A stretch of 64,000 bases of DNA, taken from contig JAIYCH010000089.1 in assembly GCA_027488135.1 (NCBI GenBank), positions 1-64,000 on the forward strand, read 5' to 3'. The stretch is from Saprospiraceae bacterium (lineage in GTDB: Bacteria > Bacteroidota > Bacteroidia > Chitinophagales > Saprospiraceae). Shown here piece after piece: positions 35,316 to 45,429 of the stretch. The notes under the pieces were generated by a model, which was not told the DNA's origin, did no database searches, and was given only the letters and a program-made list of their open reading frames with translations. The position numbers and the translations under genes were made by a program. The first letter of the stretch is position 1, and each line of letters opens with the position of its first letter.

Positions 35316-37457
35316 ATGAATCCAATCATTTTTGTAGGAAAAAATTTTATGTTTGCCAAGAGCAAGCTACCTATTGAAATCAAAAATAAGGTAGATGCTT
35401 TTTTCCCAAAATTCCTGACAAATCCTAGAAGTAGTGCAATTAACTACGAAAAAATTAAAACATTTAAAGATAAAAGTTTTAAATCAGTAAGAATAGACAA
35501 GAATTATAGAGCAATCATCTCCTATCCAGATAAAGGAAATAATTTTTATATGTTGTGGGTAGATAAGCATGATGATGCTTATGCATGGGCTGAAAATAAA
35601 TATTTTGAATGGAATCCCAATATTCATAGCATGCAACTCTATGAGCCCATTGAGATGAATGAACCAACCGCAGAACCTTCAACATCTAAATCAATTCCAT
35701 TTCATCATCCATACAATTTAACTATTGATGACTTATTAAATTTAGGTGTACCCCCATCTGAAGTAGAAAAAGTAATTCGAATAATAAGCCTGGACAAGCT
35801 TTTGGAAGTTAAGAACAACCTACCCGATGAGGCTTATGAAAAAATAAGTCTCATTTTCAATGGTTCTGACAAAAGAGAGTTACTAGAGCAAGTGAAGGAA
35901 GGGAAATCATTATCTGAGGATACAGAAATTCAATTACAATCTCCTAATAACAAACAAAATTTTATTCAAAATACAGATGATCCACTTCTACTTCAATTTC
36001 TACTTGGTAAAAATAACTGGCAGTTTTTCCTTCACCCTGAACAAACAAAATTGGTGGAAGCTAATTTTAACGGTCCTGTTAAAATTACAGGAGGGGCAGG
36101 AACTGGAAAAACAGTGGCTGCTTTACACCGATTCTCATACCTAATAAAGAATGGACTTCCAGAGGGAAAAAGATTACTTTTTTGCACCTACACTAATGCT
36201 CTGGCTAGTAATTTAAGCGCACAAGTAAATCAATTAAATTTAAGTAATAAAGGTATTTACGATATTATGACCATTCACTATGTTGCTCACCATCTGGCTT
36301 CAAAAATAAATCACCTGAAAAATCAAATCGAAGAGGGTTTCAAAAAAGAAGAAGAAAACAGCTATGTTAATAAAAAAACTAGACAACTGAAAATTTGGGA
36401 GAAAATATTGAAAAATACCCAAATACCAGCAGAATTTGCTGAAGATGAATATCAGAAAGTGATCCTTTTCCATCAAATAGAATCCTTGGCCGATTATCTT
36501 GTAATACAAAGAACAGGAAGAGAGACCAGAATTTCAAAAGAAATGAAAGAGCTATTCTGGCATAAGCATTTGGAATACAGAGAAGAGAAGAAAAAAACTT
36601 TTAAACTAGAGGGGGATGAACTTTTTTATGAGTTAATTACCCATTACAAAGACAAATCAACTAAACCTTATGCACATATTATTCTGGATGAATTACAAGA
36701 TTTATCAAATATTGAAGTTCGTTTTTTAAGAAGTATTGTTAAACCAGGTATAAATGATTTATTTATGGTTGGTGACCCACTGCAAAAAGTATATGACAGA
36801 AATATAAACTTTTTAGCGCTTAGAATTGAAACCAGAGGAAAAAAATCAAGAAGATTATTAAGAAATTATAGAACAACGGAGGAGATCAGGAAGGATGCTG
36901 TAAAAGCGCTCGGTGAAGAAACTTTTTCTGATTTTAGTAACTCCATTGAGAAAATACAAGGTTATACCTCTTTAAGTTATGGTCCTGAACCTAGTTACAT
37001 ACACTTTAATAACTTGATAGATGAAATACAATTCGTAGAAAATAAAATAAAGGAATTATTAGACGATGGATTATACTTGCCGGAAGACATTTGCATTGCG
37101 GCCAAAAAAAATGATGACATACAAAAATTTCATTCTCACTTTCATAATGGTGATTATAAAATTAGAAAGATTGAGAAGAATAATGAGCTAAGTTTACCCG
37201 AACATTTGAGCACTTCCACCTTTCATAGTCTCAAAGGTCTTGAATTTAAAGTTATCTTTTTAGTTGGTTTAAATGCTAACACTTTTTTGAAACCTCGTCT
37301 ATATCCATCAGATGAAGAAAAAAAAGAAGCTGAAAAAAGAGATAAAGCGCTATTATATGTTGCTATGACGCGCGCTAAAATGCTACTTTACATCTCTGGA
37401 AATGGCTCTAAATCAAGTATTTTACATAAAACATATCCATATAAATTAACCGACTAA
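35316..37457 (+). CDS. RelE-like domain fused to UvrD/Rep-type helicase
   Basis: This 713-residue protein has a RelE/ParE-like N-terminus (about 1-100; basic strand KSVRIDKNYRAII and LWVDKHDDAY), a linker with the segment DDLLNLGVPPSEVEKV (about 140-155), and a superfamily 1 helicase. Helicase motifs are TGGAGTGKT (K265), ILDELQD (Walker B, about 456-462), LRNYRT, STFHSLKGLEF and YVAMTRAK. It resembles uncharacterised fusions in which a toxin-like fold is joined to a UvrD helicase. It has no partner antitoxin nearby. A role in repair or defence is plausible but unproven. Its 3' end overlaps the convergent lptD by 4 bp. Confidence 0.87.
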   Translation: MNPIIFVGKNFMFAKSKLPIEIKNKVDAFFPKFLTNPRSSAINYEKIKTFKDKSFKSVRIDKNYRAIISYPDKGNNFYMLWVDKHDDAYAWAENKYFEWNPNIHSMQLYEPIEMNEPTAEPSTSKSIPFHHPYNLTIDDLLNLGVPPSEVEKVIRIISLDKLLEVKNNLPDEAYEKISLIFNGSDKRELLEQVKEGKSLSEDTEIQLQSPNNKQNFIQNTDDPLLLQFLLGKNNWQFFLHPEQTKLVEANFNGPVKITGGAGTGKTVAALHRFSYLIKNGLPEGKRLLFCTYTNALASNLSAQVNQLNLSNKGIYDIMTIHYVAHHLASKINHLKNQIEEGFKKEEENSYVNKKTRQLKIWEKILKNTQIPAEFAEDEYQKVILFHQIESLADYLVIQRTGRETRISKEMKELFWHKHLEYREEKKKTFKLEGDELFYELITHYKDKSTKPYAHIILDELQDLSNIEVRFLRSIVKPGINDLFMVGDPLQKVYDRNINFLALRIETRGKKSRRLLRNYRTTEEIRKDAVKALGEETFSDFSNSIEKIQGYTSLSYGPEPSYIHFNNLIDEIQFVENKIKELLDDGLYLPEDICIAAKKNDDIQKFHSHFHNGDYKIRKIEKNNELSLPEHLSTSTFHSLKGLEFKVIFLVGLNANTFLKPRLYPSDEEKKEAEKRDKALLYVAMTRAKMLLYISGNGSKSSILHKTYPYKLTD

Positions 37458-40189
37458 AACGCTCTAAGCGTATCTCCGTTATTGCGCTGGTAAGGTATTT
37501 TTATGAAATCTAGGGTACCTGGTTTAACCCTTAGCATAAAGCTATAGGTACCTCTTTGTGGCTGCCAGTTAAAAGACATATCCCAACAATGTAATTCGCG
37601 AATAAATCCAAAAGAGGGATAAGACAAGCCTTCGCGCACGAAATCATAGCCAAAATTACCCACACTAATTGCCCAGTTTGGGGTTAATTTTATATCTCCC
37701 CTGCAATTTATAGAATTTGTCTCCACTAAAAATCGAATGGCCCCATTTTCCTCTCTCCAGGTAAAATCAATATTATGAGAGATTGAAAAATTTTCAAATA
37801 AACTTAAAAAATCTTCTTCCGTAGCATTGTCAATAGGCAGTTTATTACTTCTATTCGTTTGATTCCCAATAAGTGAAGGGCTATTTTGATCGGGCCTTGA
37901 ATTTCTGACATCTGTGACTACCTCCTCCGGTTTCCCCTGAAAAAGAGCACGTATTTTTGCTACCGTCAAATTAGACGAAATACGCAAATTAGCCTGATCT
38001 AAACGTAAAGGTCTTCCCGTTTCTTTCCACCAAAAGGTATTAATTCTTTCATTCCTGGCATTTTTCATGTAAGGATCATAAATCATGGAAAAAGATGCGG
38101 TGGTAGCACCCTTGAAAAAGCGTGCTGTGGTACTAACAAAAACAGGACTCCACCGAAGGGAATCAGCGGCAAAATTATAATTTCCCGTAATCACCAGATT
38201 ATCAATAAGGTTCACCGTTTTAAGGGTGGAATCTTTTTTAGGTGCAATTTTAGCTAATAAAATATTATTCAAGGAGTATCCAATAGCCATTTGCTTACCA
38301 GACTGAGGTGGTGAACCATAAATAGATTGTTCAAAAGGAGTATATACCTGATACCTGTCGGCATATCGTGTATCTGTATTTATGGTGTCGTAAAAAGGTT
38401 TAATATAGTCGGGAGAATAATTAAAGGATATCGTTGGTCTCACTTCGTGTCTCAGACCTCGTAAAAAACCACTTTTAAATTGCAATGTGCTAAAAAGTCT
38501 TGTATTAAGACCAAAACCCATGTCAAATGTACGATAAGAAGCAAACCCTGGTATCGTATCAGTATTTACCCGACCGTATTGAGTAGTATCTGAAATAACT
38601 TGAAAAGAAGTTTTAGCCTCATTATAAATGGTATCTCTTCGTATGGTTGGCGTTGGATCAAAATCCCTTCTTAATTGTTGCATTTGCCAAACCTCACGAT
38701 AATTTGCTGATGGATTGAGATTAAAAAAGCGTAAAATTTTAAATGAAGTACTTGCCTCCACTGCTTGATTTACCCCAAATTTAGCGTCACTAAGGGTTTT
38801 TGTTGAAAACAAAGTAGTATCTGTAGCGGCAAAACTATTTCTAACCTCATTTCTATACCGCATAACGATCGCTTCGTACCATTTTTCAGCACCTGATGCA
38901 ATTTTCCTTTTAAAAGGGTTAATGGATTGCGTTTGAAATCTTAAATCAGGAAAATTAATCGTTATTTCCTTGTTTAAAAGATTTTGAGAGTGATTAAATG
39001 AAACAGACCAATTGTAAGGTTTATCAGTATAGTTCTTATCAAATGACATATTAGAATTTAACTGCGTCTGTAAGACAGATGCAGCATCGTTGAAAACCCT
39101 GTTTTGAAAACCATTGGTTTGGATATTCACACTACCACCAAATCGATTTGTGGGATGCGCACCACTCTCTTGTCTGTGCGACCATCTGATTTGCACTGAA
39201 TTTTGAGGTGAAAAAATACCCGTTTGAAGATTTTCAGTTTTTCTTGAATCAAAGCCAAGATTCAGGGAACCTGAATATTTATATCTTTTTCTATAATCAG
39301 AAGAAGCACTGACTCCCCAGGTTCCCCTAAAATAAATATTTCCCCTAAGCGCCAGGTTTAGATAGTCATTAATAGGAAAAAACCAACCTATATCTCTTAA
39401 TCCATAACCCCATTGAGGAGAATATTCATAATCTCTTGGAAAAAGTAATCCAGTAGAGGATTTACTTTGCGGATTGATAGGAAAGAAACCAAAAGGCAGC
39501 CAAATTGGCGTAGGAATATCCATTATTTCTAATCGGGAAGGTCCCACAATAATTAACTTATTGGGTATAATTTTTTGTTTAGTACTCCTGATGCCAAAAT
39601 GAGGATGATCGGCTGTACATGTGGTAAAAATGGAATTTGTACTATATAGAACATCATTTTGGGTAGAATCTGCTCCGGCAGTGCGGATAAATTTTGCTTG
39701 CTCTGAATGAATAACTATATCATTTTGTTGAGATGTACTTTGAAAAACTTTCCCTTTTTGGGTTTTAAAATTGTATCGAAGTTCAAAAGCTGAAATTTCT
39801 TGCTCCCCTTCTTTAAAGGCTGGATTACTCTCTTTTGAACCTGTACCCTTCGCTAATATGATGTTATTATCCCAATCAAGTTCAATAAAACCTGCCTTCA
39901 ATTCAACTTTTTCATAATTTACTACTGCCTCACCATATAAAAAAAGCTTTTTATTTTTATTATCTAAAATCATTGAATCTTTGCAAGACGCATCAATTGG
40001 CGCACTCAATGAATCTTTAGAAAAACGCACATATTGCCTTGGGATTATGGTGGTATCCGGCATAGAAACTTCGCTTGGTATAGAATCCAAGGATATTTTT
40101 TGACTTAACAAAGGAGCTGCACCTATAAGGAAAAACAAAATTCCTAATAAGCCCGTTAGATAAAAGTAATATTTTTGTTTACTTTGCAT
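37454..40189 (-). CDS. lptD: LPS-assembly outer-membrane protein LptD-like
   Basis: This 911-residue outer-membrane protein has a signal peptide (M1 to about residue 30). An OstA-type N-terminal beta-jellyroll follows (SMILDNKNKKLFLYGEAVV, then ELDWDNNIILAKGTG). The LptD barrel comes next, with IPTPIWLPFGFFPI as its conserved entry and a long series of amphipathic strands. LptD inserts lipopolysaccharide into the outer leaflet. Bacteroidota LptD-like proteins diverge from the E. coli form, so the exact lipid is inferred. The longer frame would need a TTG start; ATG 40189 is used. It is divergent from the amidase gene. Confidence 0.9.
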   Translation of the reverse strand: MQSKQKYYFYLTGLLGILFFLIGAAPLLSQKISLDSIPSEVSMPDTTIIPRQYVRFSKDSLSAPIDASCKDSMILDNKNKKLFLYGEAVVNYEKVELKAGFIELDWDNNIILAKGTGSKESNPAFKEGEQEISAFELRYNFKTQKGKVFQSTSQQNDIVIHSEQAKFIRTAGADSTQNDVLYSTNSIFTTCTADHPHFGIRSTKQKIIPNKLIIVGPSRLEIMDIPTPIWLPFGFFPINPQSKSSTGLLFPRDYEYSPQWGYGLRDIGWFFPINDYLNLALRGNIYFRGTWGVSASSDYRKRYKYSGSLNLGFDSRKTENLQTGIFSPQNSVQIRWSHRQESGAHPTNRFGGSVNIQTNGFQNRVFNDAASVLQTQLNSNMSFDKNYTDKPYNWSVSFNHSQNLLNKEITINFPDLRFQTQSINPFKRKIASGAEKWYEAIVMRYRNEVRNSFAATDTTLFSTKTLSDAKFGVNQAVEASTSFKILRFFNLNPSANYREVWQMQQLRRDFDPTPTIRRDTIYNEAKTSFQVISDTTQYGRVNTDTIPGFASYRTFDMGFGLNTRLFSTLQFKSGFLRGLRHEVRPTISFNYSPDYIKPFYDTINTDTRYADRYQVYTPFEQSIYGSPPQSGKQMAIGYSLNNILLAKIAPKKDSTLKTVNLIDNLVITGNYNFAADSLRWSPVFVSTTARFFKGATTASFSMIYDPYMKNARNERINTFWWKETGRPLRLDQANLRISSNLTVAKIRALFQGKPEEVVTDVRNSRPDQNSPSLIGNQTNRSNKLPIDNATEEDFLSLFENFSISHNIDFTWREENGAIRFLVETNSINCRGDIKLTPNWAISVGNFGYDFVREGLSYPSFGFIRELHCWDMSFNWQPQRGTYSFMLRVKPGTLDFIKIPYQRNNGDTLRAF

Positions 40190-40231
40190 TATAATTAACT
40201 GGTCAAAGACCATATTCCCCAAAACACTTTA

Positions 40232-41425
40232 ATGATTTACTTTTCCAACGAAAAAATGCGCGCACTGGGATATTGTTTATTGTTATTTTTTTTAATAACA
40301 CCCTTAATAACGATACAAAACCGTTATTTGTACACAATCAATGCTCATAATTTTTCATCCATTGGCGAAGGTACTAAAGTTAAGTTACAAGGCAAACCCC
40401 CATATCGTATAAAAACGGTAATCATTGACCCAGGTCATGGTGGTTTCGACCCTGGAACCCATGGTGTTTCTACCTTAGAAAAAGATTTGGTTCTGTCTGT
40501 AGGAAAAAGGCTAAGAGACTTATTAGCAGAAAAATATCCTCAGGTAAAGGTTATTATGACCAGAGATAAAGACGTTTTTATTCCTTTATATCAGCGTGCA
40601 AAAATCGCCAATGACGCAAATGCTGATTTATTTATTTCCATACACGCTAATTTTATGCCTAAATCATCTGTCACTTTGGGGACAGAAACTTATGTAATGG
40701 GTTTACATACCGCTGAATATAATTTAGACGTAGCAAAAAGAGAAAATGCAGCCATTTTACTTGAAGAGAATTATAAAAATAATTATGACTACGACCCCAA
40801 CTCACCCGAAGGTCATATTTTATTTTCTATGTACCAGAATGCCTTTTTAGATCAAAGCATTCAATTTGGTCAATTTGTTGAAAATCAATATGCAAGTCAT
40901 GCTAATAGAAAAAGTAGAGGGGTAAAACAAGCTGGTTTTGTTGTACTAAAGGCAACTTCTATGCCAAGTGTTTTATTAGAAATAGGATTTTTAAGTAATC
41001 GCGAAGAAGAAAATTATCTGAAAACGGACATTGGGAAGCAAAAAATTGCCGAAAGTATTTTTAATGGATTTACAGAATACAAAAAGAAAATGGAAGGCTT
41101 GCCTGCTACGGTAGCAGAAGTTACTAATCAACCCAACTCGTTAGGCAACCAAACTAATTACCAATTTTGGATTCAAATTGCCGCTACACCAAACCCGATA
41201 GCTAAAACGGATTCATTATGGAAAAATTCCCCCTTCAAAATTGAGCAAACAAAGGAAAACGGTTTATTTAAATACAGAACAGACACATTTAACCAAATAA
41301 AAGAAGTTTTAAAAGCAAGAGACAAAATGTTTGCTGCAGGATTTAAAGATGCTTTTATTATTGTAGATAAAAATGGAGAACGAATTAGTTTACATCAGGC
41401 TAAAAAAGAATTGGGTATCCCGTAA
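40232..41425 (+). CDS. N-acetylmuramoyl-L-alanine amidase (Amidase_3), SPOR-like C-terminus
   Basis: This 397-residue periplasmic amidase cleaves the MurNAc-L-Ala bond of peptidoglycan. An N-terminal hydrophobic segment (about 10-28) is a signal or anchor. Zinc ligands are H69 (DPGHGG), E83 (STLEKD) and H138 (SIHAN); the catalytic Glu is E250 (LLEIGFLSN). An insert of about 50 residues after the second strand is typical of Bacteroidota members. A C-terminal SPOR-like stretch (about 310-395) may bind denuded glycan. The next gene is an MCE protein, consistent with an envelope cluster. Confidence 0.93.
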   Translation: MIYFSNEKMRALGYCLLLFFLITPLITIQNRYLYTINAHNFSSIGEGTKVKLQGKPPYRIKTVIIDPGHGGFDPGTHGVSTLEKDLVLSVGKRLRDLLAEKYPQVKVIMTRDKDVFIPLYQRAKIANDANADLFISIHANFMPKSSVTLGTETYVMGLHTAEYNLDVAKRENAAILLEENYKNNYDYDPNSPEGHILFSMYQNAFLDQSIQFGQFVENQYASHANRKSRGVKQAGFVVLKATSMPSVLLEIGFLSNREEENYLKTDIGKQKIAESIFNGFTEYKKKMEGLPATVAEVTNQPNSLGNQTNYQFWIQIAATPNPIAKTDSLWKNSPFKIEQTKENGLFKYRTDTFNQIKEVLKARDKMFAAGFKDAFIIVDKNGERISLHQAKKELGIP

Positions 41426-41453
41426 TGTTACTATTTATGAAGTAGGATATTTG

Positions 41454-41461
41454 TATATTTG
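41454..41461 (+). promoter_or_regulatory. Bacteroidota -7 box upstream of the MCE gene
   Basis: TATATTTG matches TAnnTTTG exactly and ends 30 bp before ATG 41492. Confidence 0.55.
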
Positions 41462-41491
41462 CGCAAATTATTTGCTGAAAAAACAAAGAAA

Positions 41492-42514
41492 ATGTCAAAA
41501 GAAATTAGAATTGCCCTATTGGTTATAACCTCTCTGTTAGTATCCATTTGGGGTTACAAATATATAATAGGTAAAAATCTATTGAAAAAATCTAACCTTT
41601 ATTATGTTGATTATAGTAACGTAAATAGAATCACGATATCTACACCTGTTAAATATTTAGGATATCAGGTGGGATTTGTTTCTGAAGTGACTCCTGATTT
41701 AGATAAAGGACTTATTAGATTAACGCTTGATTTAGATGAAAACATGGCGCTGCCAAAAGGTAGTATGGCCAATATTTTGACGGAGACTTTTATGGGAGGA
41801 GCTTCTATTATTTTAAATATTCCAGGAGGATGTTCAGGTGATTGTTTACCTAGTGGATCTGTCATCGATGGAAAAAACCTTGGTATTTTGGGTTCTATGG
41901 TCGATAAAGATGATTTAAAGACGTACATCCAAGTGTTTCAGGAAGGAATTTCCGTTTTAGTGGATTCCTTAAGTAAACAAATGACTTCTGGTGATGCTGA
42001 CAGCAAAATGGGTAAAAGCATTGAGAATCTTTCTAAAACGATTGATAACCTTGAGTTATTGACCCGTCAGATGAATGGCATTATGGGAGCTTCAGGAAAA
42101 AGCATAAATCAAAGTATGTCTAGTTTATCTGCCATTTTAAAAAATATAGAAACCAATAATGAAGAGATTTCAAATCTTTTAGCCAATGTTTCTGACATCT
42201 CAAAGCAGATAAAAGATGGTGATGCTAAGAAATCAATGGAATCTATAAATACGACCTTAACAGGGTTACAAATGACTTTAAAATCTGCAGACACCACATT
42301 TTCTGGACTAAACAGCATTATAGCCAACGTAAATGCAGGAAATGGAAGTTTAGGGAAATTAGTAAAAGATGATGGATTGGTTAATGACATTCAGGATTTG
42401 AGCAAGCATTTAGACTCTTTACTTTTAGATTTAAAAGAAAGACCATATCGTTACATACCCCTAAAAAGTCAGAAAAAGACGGAGAAAATAGATAGGCAGA
42501 AAGAATTGAATTAA
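41492..42514 (+). CDS. MlaD/MCE-domain lipid-transport protein
   Basis: This 340-residue protein has one N-terminal membrane helix (about 6-27), an MCE domain (about 37-115; TISTPVKYLGYQVGFVSEV, then GGASIILNIPGG) and a long helical C-terminus (about 130-330). MCE proteins form hexamers that bind phospholipids between the membranes. An ABC ATPase/permease pair for an Mla system is not adjacent, but homologues may lie elsewhere. The alternative start at 41459 is TTG; ATG 41492 fits the membrane helix and promoter. Its 3' end overlaps the convergent ABC exporter gene by 4 bp. Confidence 0.9.
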   Translation: MSKEIRIALLVITSLLVSIWGYKYIIGKNLLKKSNLYYVDYSNVNRITISTPVKYLGYQVGFVSEVTPDLDKGLIRLTLDLDENMALPKGSMANILTETFMGGASIILNIPGGCSGDCLPSGSVIDGKNLGILGSMVDKDDLKTYIQVFQEGISVLVDSLSKQMTSGDADSKMGKSIENLSKTIDNLELLTRQMNGIMGASGKSINQSMSSLSAILKNIETNNEEISNLLANVSDISKQIKDGDAKKSMESINTTLTGLQMTLKSADTTFSGLNSIIANVNAGNGSLGKLVKDDGLVNDIQDLSKHLDSLLLDLKERPYRYIPLKSQKKTEKIDRQKELN

Positions 42515-44304
42515 TATTCAAACTGGAGTTTTGCTAAACTAGTGTATAATCCATTTTCATTTTGGAGTAATTCCTGATGCGTTCCTTTCTCAGCAATGGT
42601 TCCATTTTCCAATACATAAATCTGATTGACATCTTTTATAGTTGCTAAACGATGTGCAATAATAATGGAAGTTCTACCTACCATTAATACTTGTAAAGCT
42701 TCTTGAACAAGTCTTTCAGATTCTGCATCGAGCGAGGATGTGGCTTCATCAAGAATTAGGATGGCGGGATCTTTTAAAATAGCTCTGGCGATTGCAACCC
42801 TTTGTTTTTGTCCTCCAGATAATTTCACCCCTCTTTCTCCAACAATAGTTTCCATTTTTAAAGGAAAACCCTCTATAAATTCCCAGGCATTTGCTTTTTT
42901 AGCGGCTTCCATAATATCTGAATCTGAAGCTGATGGATTTCCGTATGCGATGTTATCCTTAATAGAACCACCAAATAACATGACATCTTGAGGTACGATG
43001 GCCATATTACCCCGTAGATCGGACAAATCATATTCTTGGACTGGAAGATTATCGATAAAGATTTGACCAGTATCGGCCTTGTAAAATTGCATGAGTAATT
43101 GGATCAGGGTTGATTTACCAGCGCCACTCATACCCACTAAAGCGATTCTTTCTCCTGGATTAACATTAAGGTCTATTCCTTTGAGCACCATTTTTTCAGG
43201 ACGACTCGGATAAGCAAAAAACACTTCAGAAAAATCAATTTTTCCTTGAAACCTTTTACTTATGGGCTTGGAAGAATCAATATTTCTTTCCCCAGGCATT
43301 TGAAGAATATCTACTATTCTCTCTCCAGCACCTAACGCGGTAATTAATTCAGTATAAAAAGTACCCAGACTGGCGATAGCACCACCGATAATTCCTGTAA
43401 AAATGATAAAATTGACAAGATCTCCCTTTACCAAAGTTCCATTTTCTACCATTAAAGCAGCTTGCCACATGATAAAAAACAGTGCTCCAAACATAACAAA
43501 AACAATAAAAGAAGCAAAAAGGCCTCTCATTGTTGCCGCCTTTAAAGCCAAATTAACCACTTTATTCAAATGACTGGCATATCTCTTTAATTCAAACCAT
43601 TCATTGGTAAAAGCTTTTACTGTACGTATATTTTGCATGGTTTCTACCACCACCACATTGGTCTGAGCCAATTCATCCTGACGTTCTTTTGTAAACTTCC
43701 TGATATGTTTCCCGAAATACATAGCTGCAAAAACTACTAAGGGAAAAGTTCCCAGCATAATGAGAGCCAACCGGGGCATAGCAAAAACAATAAAAAGGAT
43801 ACCCCCCACAAGAATAATTATTTGCCTTAAAAATTCTGCTACTGTAGTGGCCAAAGCACCTTGAATTTGAGTAACATCATTCGTAATTCTACTGGTCAGC
43901 TCCCCCACTCTTTGTTCCTCAATCCATGGAATCGGAAGAGAGATCATTTTTTTAAATAAATCACTTCTTAAAGTCGCCATGCTTTTTTCACTAACAATGG
44001 CAAATAAACTGATTCTGAAATAGGATAAAACACTTTGAATGCCTAATAAAAGGAGAATGCTTAAAAATAATTGATTTAGGGTGATGGGATAAGTTGGTTT
44101 TTTATCTAAAATATTAAAAACCTCCCCTGGTAGCTTCATTATTAATAAAAACAAAATACTTCCTGCACTTAAAACCAACATCCCTAAGAAAAAAGGAACC
44201 CGATAAGGAATCAAATAACGAAATATATATCCATTCTTTTGAAATTTTTCTTTCGAAAATTTGGGTTTCGCGCTATTTTCAGCCTTGTCTTTATTTACTG
44301 ACAT
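42511..44304 (-). CDS. MsbA-like ABC exporter (fused permease and ATPase)
   Basis: This 597-residue half-transporter has six membrane helices (about 35-330) followed by an ATP-binding domain with Walker A GMSGAGKST, Q-loop VPQDVMLFG, signature LSGGQKQRVAIARA, Walker B ILILDEATSS and the switch His in IIIAHRLAT. The form and neighbourhood suggest a lipid or LPS-precursor flippase of the MsbA type, but other exported substrates cannot be excluded. It dimerises in the inner membrane. It is convergent with the MCE gene and divergent from the beta-barrel gene. Confidence 0.92.
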   Translation of the reverse strand: MSVNKDKAENSAKPKFSKEKFQKNGYIFRYLIPYRVPFFLGMLVLSAGSILFLLIMKLPGEVFNILDKKPTYPITLNQLFLSILLLLGIQSVLSYFRISLFAIVSEKSMATLRSDLFKKMISLPIPWIEEQRVGELTSRITNDVTQIQGALATTVAEFLRQIIILVGGILFIVFAMPRLALIMLGTFPLVVFAAMYFGKHIRKFTKERQDELAQTNVVVVETMQNIRTVKAFTNEWFELKRYASHLNKVVNLALKAATMRGLFASFIVFVMFGALFFIMWQAALMVENGTLVKGDLVNFIIFTGIIGGAIASLGTFYTELITALGAGERIVDILQMPGERNIDSSKPISKRFQGKIDFSEVFFAYPSRPEKMVLKGIDLNVNPGERIALVGMSGAGKSTLIQLLMQFYKADTGQIFIDNLPVQEYDLSDLRGNMAIVPQDVMLFGGSIKDNIAYGNPSASDSDIMEAAKKANAWEFIEGFPLKMETIVGERGVKLSGGQKQRVAIARAILKDPAILILDEATSSLDAESERLVQEALQVLMVGRTSIIIAHRLATIKDVNQIYVLENGTIAEKGTHQELLQNENGLYTSLAKLQFEY

Positions 44305-44381
44305 ATTGTAATTTTATAAGTCTAAAGCAACCTTAACAACTTAAGGTAACTTTTAGATTAAAATAAATAAGGATAACCTAT

Positions 44382-44389
44382 TATATTTG
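44382..44389 (+). promoter_or_regulatory. Bacteroidota -7 box upstream of the beta-barrel gene
   Basis: TATATTTG matches TAnnTTTG exactly, 39 bp before ATG 44428. Confidence 0.6.
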
Positions 44390-44427
44390 ACAATGAAAAC
44401 ATAACAATTATTTGATAATCAACGTTT

Positions 44428-45306
44428 ATGTCTAAATTAAAACCTTTTAGAATGAGATATATTTTTTTGATTCTATCCTTTTTACCTTTTATTTCTAAAG
44501 GGCAGGAGTCAACATTAGACATAGGAATAGTAGGTGGCACAACGTTTTATATAGGAGATTTATCCAGTAGCATTTCAGATTTTTCTTTTAAAGATTTAGG
44601 ATATACAGGTGGAATTTTCATTAGAAATAATTTCAACCGACATATTGGCATCCGATTTGGCTTACAATATTCGCATATCACAGCTGATGAACTACATAGA
44701 AGCGTTCCCATTCCAAGAGCCCTAAATTTTTTCAATAATTTAAAGCAAGCCCAATTAATGGGAGAATGGAAAATCATAAATATATCTTTAGCAAATGATA
44801 AGCTAATCATTTCCCCATTTTTTGCAGCAGGAGGAACGGTTCAACTATCGGATCCTCATTTCAGGGACATAACTTATGGCGACGTACCCCTTAGATTCTT
44901 AGGCACAGAAGGACAAGGCATTCCAGGCTATCCCGATTATTACAAGTCATATCAATTCAGTTTACCTGTAGGTGCTGGACTGTCTGTTTCACTTAATGAA
45001 AAGGTGAAATTGACCGCAGAGATTATAGGTAACAGAGTTTTTGGTGACTACATAGATGATGTTTCTTCATCACCTGTTATATTTAATGATTTGTTAGCCA
45101 ATCCCAAAGGATCAAGTTTAGCATTGAATGCCTATATCAGTAATCCTACCTTATATCCCAATCCATCACAAACGCCTTATTCCAGAGGTGGACCGGCCGT
45201 CGATTGGTATTATTTGGTGCAGTTTAGCCTAAGTTATCGAATCAAATCAGGGGGATCTTCAAAATTTGGTGGCTCACGAGGATTACCATGCCCTACTTTC
45301 AGATAA
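44428..45306 (+). CDS. Exported outer-membrane beta-barrel protein (DUF6089-like)
   Basis: This 292-residue protein has a signal peptide best seen from ATG 44452 (MRYIFLILSFLPFISKGQE). Alternating strands begin with LDIGIVGGTTFYIGDLSS and RFGLQYSHITAD, in the pattern of Bacteroidota DUF6089/outer-membrane beta-barrel proteins. It ends in a Gly/Ser-rich tail. The function of the family is not established. It belongs to the envelope cluster but has its own promoter. Confidence 0.8.
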   Translation: MSKLKPFRMRYIFLILSFLPFISKGQESTLDIGIVGGTTFYIGDLSSSISDFSFKDLGYTGGIFIRNNFNRHIGIRFGLQYSHITADELHRSVPIPRALNFFNNLKQAQLMGEWKIINISLANDKLIISPFFAAGGTVQLSDPHFRDITYGDVPLRFLGTEGQGIPGYPDYYKSYQFSLPVGAGLSVSLNEKVKLTAEIIGNRVFGDYIDDVSSSPVIFNDLLANPKGSSLALNAYISNPTLYPNPSQTPYSRGGPAVDWYYLVQFSLSYRIKSGGSSKFGGSRGLPCPTFR

Positions 45307-45397
45307 AGAGAAAGATTCAATGCTTAGAATTTGTAAAAAAGGTTAAAATGATGACCAAACTATCTCGAAAATTAAAAACATATACCTGAAGTATGCT

Positions 45398-45405
45398 TAT
45401 ATTTG
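45398..45405 (+). promoter_or_regulatory. Bacteroidota -7 box upstream of ilvC
   Basis: TATATTTG matches TAnnTTTG exactly, 24 bp before ATG 45430. Its presence rules against the upstream TTG at 45403, which overlaps the box. Confidence 0.65.
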
Positions 45406-45429
45406 CAAGCACTTAAAACAAAGAATAAG

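Noticed and set aside
40190-40222. Upstream TTG start for lptD
   Set aside because: It would extend the N-terminus ahead of the signal peptide; ATG 40189 starts directly before it.
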